Shown here: positions 1 through 6,417 of the stretch, piece by piece | How the letters are laid out: each line of letters begins with the position of its first letter | Position numbering within the stretch: the stretch's first letter is position 1 | Assembly: GCA_023623095.1 (NCBI GenBank) | Contig: JAMNXX010000131.1 | Span: forward strand, 1 to 10,378 | Source: Bacillota bacterium | Lineage (GTDB): Bacteria; Bacillota; Clostridia; Peptostreptococcales; Thermotaleaceae | Length of the DNA: 10,378 bases | Direction of reading: 5' to 3' | Translations under genes and position numbers: made by a program | Notes under the pieces: generated by a model | Told to the model about the DNA's origin: nothing | Seen by the model: only the letters and a program-made list of their open reading frames with translations | The model's database searches: none

Positions 1-833
1 TGATACAAGCGGGACATGAATTGATCGTCACCCACGGGAACGGTCCACAAGTCGGGCAAATCGTAGCGGCCTACGAGGCAGCCGGTTCATCTGTCATGCC
101 CTTTCCGGAGTGCGGCGCCATGAGTCAGGGATATATTGGATATCATCTGCAGCAGGCCATTCGAGAAGAAATGATTTGTAGGGGGATCCATAAACATATC
201 GCAACGGTCGTGACGCAGGTTGTGGTCGATAAAAACGATCCAGGGTTTCAAAATCCTACGAAGCCCATCGGCTCTTTCTATACGGAAGAAGAAGCGAAAA
301 AGCTCCAGCAGGAAAAAGGGTATACGATGGTAGAAGATGCTGGGAGAGGCTGGAGAAGAGTGGTCCCATCTCCGGAGCCGATGGATGTGGTAGAAGCTCC
401 TATTATAAAAACACTGGTGGATGCAGGACATGTGGTCATTACGGTAGGCGGTGGCGGTATCCCGGTGGTGGACGGCGGCAATGGTATTTTAAAGGGTGTT
501 CCGGCGGTTATTGATAAGGATTTTGCATCAGAAAAAATTGCAGAAATCCTCGATGCAGATTATTTGATCATCCTTACGGCAGTAGAGCAGGTAGCGATTT
601 ATTTTAATCAGCCGAATCAAAAAAATTTGTCTAAGCTTACGGTGCGGGAAGCATATCGGTATATGGAAGAAGGTCATTTTGCCCCGGGTTCGATGCTGCC
701 AAAGATTCGTGCAGCGCTGAAATTTGTCGAATCAAAGCCGGGGAGAAAGGCATTGATTACTTCCCTTGAAAAAGCAAAAGAAGGACTGGAGGGAAAAACC
801 GGGACGGTTATTGTCACCGACTCCGAACGTTAG
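1..833 (+). CDS. arcC: Carbamate kinase, 5'-truncated by the window edge
   Basis: Carbamate kinase transfers phosphate between carbamoyl phosphate and ADP, giving ATP plus carbamate (then NH3 and CO2). It is the energy-yielding last step of arginine deiminase, ureide and purine catabolism and acts in the cytoplasm. The reading frame is open from base 3 (first residues IQAGHELIVTHGNGPQVG), so the gene begins outside the window and the TTG at 21 is not its start. About 276 residues are visible against a usual length near 310, so roughly 35-40 N-terminal residues are missing. Family hallmarks seen are THGNGPQVG, QNPTKPIGSFY, GRGWRRVVPSPEP, the glycine-rich ITVGGGGIPV, and KGVPAVIDKDFASE followed by ILTAVEQV. 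The C-terminus is intact. The next gene is convergent. The kinase fold and family are secure. The pathway is not: arginine fermentation and purine/ureide degradation both use this enzyme. Confidence 0.95.
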   Translation, partial: IQAGHELIVTHGNGPQVGQIVAAYEAAGSSVMPFPECGAMSQGYIGYHLQQAIREEMICRGIHKHIATVVTQVVVDKNDPGFQNPTKPIGSFYTEEEAKKLQQEKGYTMVEDAGRGWRRVVPSPEPMDVVEAPIIKTLVDAGHVVITVGGGGIPVVDGGNGILKGVPAVIDKDFASEKIAEILDADYLIILTAVEQVAIYFNQPNQKNLSKLTVREAYRYMEEGHFAPGSMLPKIRAALKFVESKPGRKALITSLEKAKEGLEGKTGTVIVTDSER

Positions 834-836
834 CAT

Positions 837-860
837 AAAAAGGACGCACTTTTTTGTCCT
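837..860 (-). terminator. Possible intrinsic terminator for the minus-strand flavoprotein gene
   Basis: Read on the minus strand, AGGAC (860-856) and GTCCT (845-841) form a 5-bp stem around a 10-nt A-rich loop, followed directly by a run of T (841-837). This fits a short rho-independent terminator for the convergent flavoprotein gene. The stem is short and the loop long, so confidence is moderate. Confidence 0.4.
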
Positions 861-861
861 C

Positions 862-911
862 CTGAACGACAGCAAGGGATCTTCAGTGCCAAGATCCTTT
901 CCTGCGTTCAG
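862..911. repeat. Large imperfect hairpin between convergent genes
   Basis: The outer arms CTGAACG (862-868) and CGTTCAG (905-911) pair perfectly. After a one-base bulge, CAG pairs with CTG. After a C/C mismatch, AAGGGATCTT pairs with AAGATCCTTT (one G.U on the plus strand) around the loop CAGTGCC. That gives about 20 pairs in 50 nt. It sits between the stop codons of carbamate kinase (833) and the flavoprotein (928), where a bidirectional transcription end is expected. No strong T-run follows on the plus strand. Hairpin structure is seen; its role as terminator or RNA-end stabiliser is inferred. Confidence 0.6.
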
Positions 912-927
912 AATTGCTTAAATTTAT

Positions 928-1524
928 TTAAAGAGAAGATGCTCCATTTGGCTGATGGAGTTTCTTTAACAAATAGGCCATGTTTTCCCCTAACACTTTC
1001 ATGTTCAACATACCTTCTTTATCATTTTCCACATCGCCAATTTTAAATCCATAAACCATATTCCAGTAGTTTGCTCCTACTAAGAACATTTGCGAATAAT
1101 GAAGAAAATGATTGATCGAATCAAATGCGTGTGTCGCACCGCCTCTTCGTACTGCAATCACAGCTCCTCCGACTTTATATTTAAATAGATCTCCATTTGC
1201 CCTAGCTACCATTCCTGCACGATCGATGAGGGCTTTCATCTCTGCTGTAACATCCGTATAATATGTTGGGGATCCTAATAAGATTCCATCGGAAGCAGCC
1301 ATTTTTTCAATACAATCGTTGATGATATCATTGTCGATGGCGCATCGCCTATTTTTGTTCTTAAAACACATCATACAGGCTCTGCATCCGCTGATAGGGG
1401 ATCCTGCGATATGGATCAATTCGGTTTCGATTCCTCTTTTTTCAAGCTCATCAAAAACTGCCTTGATCAATAAGGAAGTATTTCCATCTTTGCGCGGACT
1501 TCCATTAATCCCAAGAACTTTCAT
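928..1524 (-). CDS. Iron-sulfur flavoprotein (Isf-like), flavodoxin-fold NAD(P)H-dependent FMN reductase family
   Basis: This is a cytoplasmic redox protein of the flavodoxin/NADPH-dependent FMN reductase superfamily, 198 residues. The N-terminal beta-strand and phosphate loop GINGSPRKDGNTS (about residues 5-17) binds FMN phosphate, and GSPTYYTDVTAEMKALIDR (about 84-102) forms the second flavin-contact segment. Between them, cysteines 47, 50, 53 and 61 make a compact C-X2-C-X2-C-X7-C motif. In archaeal and clostridial Isf proteins such a motif holds a 4Fe-4S cluster, so electron transfer rather than simple FMN reduction is likely. Two tandem ATG codons (1527 and 1524) follow GGAGGG (plus-strand 1535-1530). 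The second has 5-nt spacing and the first only 2, so the second is chosen. The electron partner is unknown, and neighbours give no pathway. It is transcribed divergently from the downstream secreted-protein gene. Confidence 0.85.
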   Translation of the reverse strand: MKVLGINGSPRKDGNTSLLIKAVFDELEKRGIETELIHIAGSPISGCRACMMCFKNKNRRCAIDNDIINDCIEKMAASDGILLGSPTYYTDVTAEMKALIDRAGMVARANGDLFKYKVGGAVIAVRRGGATHAFDSINHFLHYSQMFLVGANYWNMVYGFKIGDVENDKEGMLNMKVLGENMAYLLKKLHQPNGASSL

Positions 1525-1615
1525 CATGTCCCTCCAACAAAAATATTTTTAGATAAGAGCCAGACGGTGAAATCCATTTCAGTTTTTCATATAGAAGGAA
1601 AAGCGATGTTCTGAT

Positions 1616-1631
1616 ATTATATTAATATAAT
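1616..1631. promoter_or_regulatory. 16-bp A/T palindrome in the divergent promoter region
   Basis: ATTATATTAATATAAT is a perfect palindrome in the 181-bp gap between the minus-strand flavoprotein gene and the plus-strand secreted-protein gene. It carries TATAAT on the plus strand (1626-1631) and, by symmetry, on the minus strand (1621-1616). It could hold divergent -10 elements or an operator. I could not find a convincing -35 box at 16-18 bp for either direction, so promoter assignment is tentative. A palindrome made only of A and T can also arise by chance. Confidence 0.3.
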
Positions 1632-1708
1632 TATATCATAAATAGGCTCTTTAAATCGGGCTTCATCACGGAAGAGAAATATTCTTGAATAAAGGGGTGT
1701 GAAACGAT

Positions 1709-2737
1709 ATGAAATCCAAAAAGGCAATTGCAGGGATTTTATCGGCAGCTGTTTTATCTGCTTCGGCATTTACCGCTTTTGCTGCAGAACCAGGAGCATT
1801 AAATCCTATCGCCTATCCTGAAAAGCAAGAAGAAAAAATAGCATTGGCAGATAGTGGGTGGGATAAAGAAGAACGATCCTATTTTGGTTCTTTCACGGGG
1901 ATCGTTCAAAAAATAGAGGACTTTCGGGGACTCGAAGGCTCCAAATTTGTTTCTGTGGAAAATGAAGAAGGAATGCCGGCGAATTTCATCATATCGGCTG
2001 GTACATATATTGTCGATAATGCTGAGATTGAAGTAGGAGCCGTGATCACCGGTTTCTTTAAAGCGGATGCACCGAGAATCATGATCTATCCTCCGCAATA
2101 CGGTGTTGATGTTGTGGTTGTAGAAAAAGAAGGCCAATATGTGAAGGCGGATTTATTTGATGAAGATTTGGTGAGTGCAGACCGCTCATTAAAATTAAAT
2201 GTTTCTGATGATACAGAAGTGTTATCAGAAGATGGGGAAGCTTTCGAGGGAGAACTTGCAGACAGAAAGTTGGTCGTTATTTATACGACATCGACAAAAA
2301 GCATTCCGGCACAAACGATTCCTCAAAAAATCATTGTATTGAAAGAAGAAACAGCGCCGATAAGTGATGTTTCTATTTTGGATATCGTTGTGAATGGCGA
2401 AAAGATAGAAGCGGAAGCACCGTATCGAGATGAGCAGGGCGTGATCATGGTTCCGCTCCGCGGGATTGCTGAAGCGTTAGGATTTGATGTCAGCTGGAAT
2501 GCAGAATCCAGAAAGATTGTACTGGATCAAAATATTTCTCTTGTAATCGGAAAGGATCAGTATATGTCTGTGGAAGCTGTACCGATCCAACTGGGAGCTG
2601 CACCGGAAATCATCGAAGGGAGAACATTTGTCCCGCTAGATTTTTTCAAAGAACTGCTGCGCATCAACAATGTGCAGGTGCGTGAGTCGCAGATTCTCAT
2701 CGATGATAAGGAGATTGAGAATAAATTAAAAAACTAG
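1709..2737 (+). CDS. Secreted protein with C-terminal copper amine oxidase N-terminal-like domain
   Basis: This is an exported protein of 342 residues with no known specific function. It begins with a Sec signal peptide: KSKK, a hydrophobic stretch (residues 6-24), and AFA-AEPG with likely cleavage near residue 25. Residues about 225-335 match the copper amine oxidase N-terminal ('stalk') domain common in clostridial surface proteins, seen in VNGEKIEAEAPYRDEQGVIMV-type strands, VPLRGIAEALGF, VSWNAESRKI and EGRTFVPLDFF. The name is historical: there is no amine oxidase catalytic domain, and the domain is thought to bind cell wall or ligands. Residues about 55-220 look all-beta and may hold two related modules ending near YPPQ and TIPQ. 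No LPxTG or membrane anchor is seen. AAAGGGGTG precedes the ATG. The permease gene follows 69 nt later and may share the transcript. Confidence 0.8.
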   Translation: MKSKKAIAGILSAAVLSASAFTAFAAEPGALNPIAYPEKQEEKIALADSGWDKEERSYFGSFTGIVQKIEDFRGLEGSKFVSVENEEGMPANFIISAGTYIVDNAEIEVGAVITGFFKADAPRIMIYPPQYGVDVVVVEKEGQYVKADLFDEDLVSADRSLKLNVSDDTEVLSEDGEAFEGELADRKLVVIYTTSTKSIPAQTIPQKIIVLKEETAPISDVSILDIVVNGEKIEAEAPYRDEQGVIMVPLRGIAEALGFDVSWNAESRKIVLDQNISLVIGKDQYMSVEAVPIQLGAAPEIIEGRTFVPLDFFKELLRINNVQVRESQILIDDKEIENKLKN

Positions 2738-2806
2738 AAGTATCTATTATAAAATAAAGAAAAATAAATGGAAAAAACAGGAATATCAGCTTGGAGGAAA
2801 TAAAGA

Positions 2807-4159
2807 ATGGAAAAAGAAATCGCATACAGACAAGAAACATCTCTTGAAATGCTCTATGAACTGGATGAAGATATGTCGATGGGGAAAAGCATCGTTTATG
2901 GGATTCAGCATTTAATTTATTTTGTTGCAGGGGCGGCGGTCATGCCGGTTATTGTCGGAGGGTATCTAGGATTAAACAGTCTTGAGATCGCAAGCCTGGT
3001 ACAAAGGACCTTTTTCTTCTGCGGTGTGCTTTCCATCTTACAGCTTCAATTTGGACACCGATACCCAATTACAGACGGCCCGGCGGGATTATGGTCGGGC
3101 ATGCTGATCATCATGGCAGGATCGGCAATTTCAGTGGGAAAATCATTGGCGATGCTGCGCGCAGAGTTAGAGCTCGGTATGGTGATTGCGGGAATGCTCA
3201 TCATGCTCTTAGCCATATCAGGAGCGATATCGAAAATAGCAAAATTGTTTACTCCCATTATCAATGGAATCGTGATCGTTCTGATGGTCCTTCAGATAAG
3301 CCCTACGATCATCAAAGGGATGACAGGGGTGAATGAAACCAATCCCACAATCGATCCGGTAAACCTGTTCGTATTTGTTACGACAGCATTGGTTATTCTG
3401 CTGCTCAACCAATTCACAACGGGATTTTTGCGGAGCATTTCTACACTTGTGGGTGTTTGTGTAGGTTGGACTTTGGCGTTTTTTGTAGGGAATGCACCCC
3501 AAATCAATCATTGGGAAGGGCATCTGATTACGCTTCCGGAAATATTCGCTTGGGGAAAGCCGTCTTTTGATCTGGGGATCGTATTAACATGTATATTGGG
3601 TTCAATGGCGTTATTTTCCATGGTTGTGACCAGCGTTACCGGGATGGGAGAGCTGGTGGGAGAAAAAGCGACTCCTCAAAAAATCAAAAATTCTACCATT
3701 ATATATGGAAGCTCTGCGGTAGTGGCAGGTGTATTTCCTGCAATCGGTTATATGCCATATGTTTCGTCTACAGGGGTTATCGCCATGACTCGGGTTGCAT
3801 CGAGAAAACCCTTCTTATTTGGCTGTTTGTTTGTAATGGCATTAGGGCTTTTTGCGCCGGTTGGGGCATTTTTCTCTTCCATGCCTCCGGCAGTGGGGTA
3901 TGCTGCGACGCTGGTGATATTTTCATTGATTTTTGGTCAGGGACTCAAAGAATTTCAGCGCATTCAACTGGGAAACCGGGAGAATTTCGTCATCGGAATT
4001 TCAATAATGATCGGCGTGGGGGTTATGTTTCTTCCCAATACAGCTTTTTTAGATATGCCTCAATTGCTGAGATACATCCTTTCGAATGGATTAGTCGATG
4101 GGGTACTGGTTGCAATTTTTCTTGAGCATGTCTTATTAAGGAAAAAAAGAGAAGAATAG
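2807..4159 (+). CDS. NCS2-family nucleobase permease, YbbY-like
   Basis: This is a polytopic membrane protein of 450 residues that probably imports a purine, pyrimidine or related ring compound by cation symport. NCS2 hallmarks are the TM1 QH pair (residues 34-35, QHLIYFVAGAAVMPVIVGG), GHRYPITDGPAGLWSG (83-98), and the TM8-TM10 substrate region. In that region the motif usually written Q/N-x-G-x4-T-R/K/G reads SSTGVIAMTR (320-329), with Ser-Ser for Gln-Asn. The TM8 acidic residue expected four positions before the G-D/E pair appears to be Thr278 (VTGMGE). From memory, E. coli YbbY, encoded in the allantoin cluster, shares the SS-x-G pattern, GPxGLW and a C-terminal LLSNGL-type segment. Substrate is therefore uncertain and may differ from xanthine or uracil. 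GGAGG at 2793-2797 lies 9 nt before the ATG. A strong terminator follows 12 nt after the stop codon. Confidence 0.88.
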   Translation: MEKEIAYRQETSLEMLYELDEDMSMGKSIVYGIQHLIYFVAGAAVMPVIVGGYLGLNSLEIASLVQRTFFFCGVLSILQLQFGHRYPITDGPAGLWSGMLIIMAGSAISVGKSLAMLRAELELGMVIAGMLIMLLAISGAISKIAKLFTPIINGIVIVLMVLQISPTIIKGMTGVNETNPTIDPVNLFVFVTTALVILLLNQFTTGFLRSISTLVGVCVGWTLAFFVGNAPQINHWEGHLITLPEIFAWGKPSFDLGIVLTCILGSMALFSMVVTSVTGMGELVGEKATPQKIKNSTIIYGSSAVVAGVFPAIGYMPYVSSTGVIAMTRVASRKPFLFGCLFVMALGLFAPVGAFFSSMPPAVGYAATLVIFSLIFGQGLKEFQRIQLGNRENFVIGISIMIGVGVMFLPNTAFLDMPQLLRYILSNGLVDGVLVAIFLEHVLLRKKREE

Positions 4160-4171
4160 AAATTTTTATCG

Positions 4172-4211
4172 ATATAGGAAGAAAGCTTTTGCTTTTTTCC
4201 TATATTTTTTT
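4172..4211 (+). terminator. Strong rho-independent terminator after the permease gene
   Basis: ATATAGGAAGAAAGC (4172-4186) pairs with GCTTTTTTCCTATAT (4191-4205) over 15 positions with one G.U, around a TTTT loop, and six T follow directly (4206-4211). It ends the transcript that contains the permease and separates it from the cyanophycin operon downstream. Confidence 0.9.
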
Positions 4212-4276
4212 ATCTTGATTGCTTGTCCATGCAGTATGAAAATGCTTGCAGCATCTGTCTATGGAATGTCATCAAT

Positions 4277-4364
4277 ACCATATTTATAAATCGGATAAAA
4301 AACAACAAGGTTTCACCATAAATTTCCAAGTATCATATAGGGCTTTTTTGTAAATACCATAAAT
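4277..4364 (+). repeat. Three ACCATA direct repeats upstream of the cyanophycin operon
   Basis: ACCATA occurs at 4277-4282, 4315-4320 and 4356-4361; the last two extend to ACCATAAAT. Start-to-start spacings are 38 and 41 bp, close to whole helical turns. They lie in the 180-bp leader between the terminator and the dipeptidase start, alongside a 10-bp palindrome ATTTATAAAT (4282-4291). They could be operator half-sites, but short A/T-rich words recur by chance. I found no convincing -35/-10 pair here. Confidence 0.2.
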
Positions 4365-4391
4365 AGGTCGATAACAATTAGAGGAGGTTTT

Positions 4392-5546
4392 ATGTTTAAG
4401 CTTTTAAAAGCAGGAGAATGCTATATTCCTGAAAAGATCGGCAAGAAGGATATCTTAATTGCATTTGATAAAATTTATAAAATCGAGGATCATATTTCAA
4501 AAAATAAGCTGTGGGATGTGGATGTCATTGATTGTTCAGACAAGATCATTGTCCCCGGTCTTATTGATCAGCATGTTCACATTCTTGGGGGTGGCGGAGA
4601 AGGGGGTCCTGCCAGCAGAATTCCGGAAATCCAATTAAGCGAGATTATCCGTTCCGGTGCCACCACGATTGTAGGGGTCTTGGGCTTTGACAGCGTTACA
4701 AGAAATATATCGAATCTCTTAGCGAAAGCCAATGCCCTCGACATAGAGGGGGTCACCACATACATTTATACGGGAAGTTATTCCATACCGACGGCTACAT
4801 TAACAGGCAAAGTGATTACAGATATTTCTCTTATCGATAGGGTTATTGGTGTAGGCGAAATTGCACTGGCGGATCATCGTTCTTCTCATCCGGATCTTCA
4901 AACGTTAAAACAGCTTGCAAGCGAAGCCCGAATCGGAGGGTTAATTGGTTCGAAAGCCGGTGTGATTCATATCCATGTTGGGGACGGGAAAGAAGGGATA
5001 TCGCTTTTATTCGAATTAGTCGAAGAATCGGATTTTCCGATTGAAATATTTATCCCCACACATATCAATCGAAATAAGAAGCTATTCGAACAAGGGATGC
5101 GGTATCTCGATATGGGTGGATTTATCGATATGACTGCGGGCGAATCCTCAAAAAATGGCTACAGCTTGCCGGATGCCATTGAAAAACTGATCCAAGAGAA
5201 CAAAAATTTAAATCATGTAACGATCTCTTCTGATGGGAATGGAAGCAATCCTTCAAATGGAGAGCAAGGAAGCGGCATATGTAAGATGTCACAATTATTC
5301 CAAGATATGAGGACTTCTATTTTAGATAAAAAAATGGATATGTCATTGGTTTTCAAATTAGCTACAGAAAATGTAGCTAAATTTCTTAAAATCTTTCCTC
5401 GCAAAGGTATATTGAAGAGTGGAAGCGATGCAGACATCCTGATTTTAAACAAAGATACATTGGATATTGATACGGTGATTTCGAGAGGAAAGATCATGAT
5501 GAAGGATTCAGAAATTGTAAAAAAAGGAAAATTTGAAAGCGTATAA
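4392..5546 (+). CDS. iadA: Isoaspartyl dipeptidase (beta-aspartyl-peptidase), Glu-bridged metal-site type
   Basis: This amidohydrolase-superfamily enzyme of 384 residues (E. coli IadA is 390) hydrolyses beta-aspartyl dipeptides. Here the expected substrate is beta-Asp-Arg released from cyanophycin, giving Asp and Arg in the cytoplasm. Two-zinc ligands can be read: H61 and H63 in DQHVH, H195 (HIHVGD), H224 (PTHINR) and D281 (SSDGNGS). GGGGEGGP, catalytic-type Tyr130 (TGSY), DHRS (161-164) and R227 also match IadA. Where E. coli has carbamylated Lys162, this protein has Glu156 (VGEIALADHR). The Colwellia psychrerythraea enzyme also uses Glu at this point, so activity is expected. AGGAGG lies 4 nt before the ATG. 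The stop codon is 28 nt before the cyanophycinase start, so it is the first gene of the operon. It may also clear isoaspartyl dipeptides from damaged proteins. Confidence 0.92.
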   Translation: MFKLLKAGECYIPEKIGKKDILIAFDKIYKIEDHISKNKLWDVDVIDCSDKIIVPGLIDQHVHILGGGGEGGPASRIPEIQLSEIIRSGATTIVGVLGFDSVTRNISNLLAKANALDIEGVTTYIYTGSYSIPTATLTGKVITDISLIDRVIGVGEIALADHRSSHPDLQTLKQLASEARIGGLIGSKAGVIHIHVGDGKEGISLLFELVEESDFPIEIFIPTHINRNKKLFEQGMRYLDMGGFIDMTAGESSKNGYSLPDAIEKLIQENKNLNHVTISSDGNGSNPSNGEQGSGICKMSQLFQDMRTSILDKKMDMSLVFKLATENVAKFLKIFPRKGILKSGSDADILILNKDTLDIDTVISRGKIMMKDSEIVKKGKFESV

Positions 5547-5574
5547 AATCCGGGATACGAATGGAGGTTGTCCG

Positions 5575-6405
5575 ATGGAACCACTGCCAAAAGGGTTGCT
5601 GATGATCATCGGTGGAGCAGAAGATAAAAAGGAGGAAATGTCTATCCTAAAAAAATTTGTCAGTTTTTTAAAGCATGATGACTCGGTTCTTTTGGTGTTG
5701 ACGACTGCGACCAAGCAAGCAAGAGCTGTTGGGGAAGATTATCGCAGTGCATTTGAAAAATTGGGGCTGAAAAATATTCATATTATCAACATTGACAGTC
5801 GGGCTGATGCGAACCATGAAGAATACCTGAAAATCATACGCCAATCAGAAGGGATATTTTTTACAGGAGGCGATCAATTAAGGATTACAAGCATTATCGG
5901 AGGTACCAAAGCATATCAGGCACTTAAAGAATGTTATATCAATGGTGGAATCATAGCAGGAACAAGCGCTGGAGCGTCTGTCATGAGCAATATCATGATT
6001 GTAGAGGGGGATAATAACGAACCTGCCAGAAAATGTACCTTAAAGCTCGCTCCAGGCTTTGGTTTTTTAAACAATACCATTATTGATCAGCATTTTGCGC
6101 AGAGAGGAAGAATTGGACGTCTTCTCTGCGGAGTAGCACAAAATCCGGATATATTAGGAATTGGAATCGATGAAGACACGTCGATCATTGTATATCCAGA
6201 ACACTACTTTGAGGTATATGGCACAAACTCCGTAACGATCATTGATGGGAAATCGATTCAGAGTTCGAATGTTTCTGAACTGAAGCCCAACGAGATTCTT
6301 GCGATAACCAATATAACGCTTCATGTATTACCGGATGGTTATGGATTTCATTTGAAAAATAGAGAAGTTTTCAGGCTGAATTCATTTTCCAAAGACCAAT
6401 ATTAG
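5575..6405 (+). CDS. cphB: Cyanophycinase, serine peptidase family S51
   Basis: Cyanophycinase is an exo-acting serine peptidase that cuts cyanophycin into beta-Asp-Arg dipeptides. The protein is 276 residues, close to Synechocystis CphB (271). The nucleophile is Ser131 in GTSAGA. The other catalytic-site residues read clearly: His173 and Glu200, with FTGGDQ (96-101, Gln101), DQHFAQRGRIGRL (171-183) supplying Asp171, Gln172 and Arg177/179/182. These match Synechocystis positions with an offset of one or none, as I recall them. No signal peptide is present, so it acts on intracellular granules, unlike the secreted bacterial CphE enzymes. GGAGG at 5563-5567 lies 7 nt before the ATG at 5575. An in-frame TTG at 5533 would overlap the dipeptidase gene and lacks a good ribosome site. 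The stop codon overlaps the ribosome site of cphA. Confidence 0.95.
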   Translation: MEPLPKGLLMIIGGAEDKKEEMSILKKFVSFLKHDDSVLLVLTTATKQARAVGEDYRSAFEKLGLKNIHIINIDSRADANHEEYLKIIRQSEGIFFTGGDQLRITSIIGGTKAYQALKECYINGGIIAGTSAGASVMSNIMIVEGDNNEPARKCTLKLAPGFGFLNNTIIDQHFAQRGRIGRLLCGVAQNPDILGIGIDEDTSIIVYPEHYFEVYGTNSVTIIDGKSIQSSNVSELKPNEILAITNITLHVLPDGYGFHLKNREVFRLNSFSKDQY

Positions 6406-6417
6406 GAGGCTGCAAAA

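Noticed and set aside
21..23. TTG as the start of carbamate kinase
   Set aside because: The frame is open upstream to the window edge and encodes conserved family sequence before this codon, so the gene is simply cut by the window.
1709..2737. Calling the secreted protein a copper amine oxidase
   Set aside because: Only the N-terminal-type stalk domain is present. The large catalytic domain and its topaquinone site are absent.
3589..4125. 178-codon open frame inside the permease gene
   Set aside because: It is another-frame shadow of the permease, with a low-complexity Arg/Gly/Cys-rich product and no ribosome site or recognisable motif.
4282..4291. ATTTATAAAT palindrome as an arginine-repressor box
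   Set aside because: It does not match the TGAAT...ATTCA half-sites of known ARG boxes and is short and A/T-only.
5533..5574. Upstream TTG start giving a 290-residue cyanophycinase
   Set aside because: It overlaps the dipeptidase gene, lacks a good ribosome site, and adds residues not typical of the family. GGAGG is ideally placed for the ATG at 5575.
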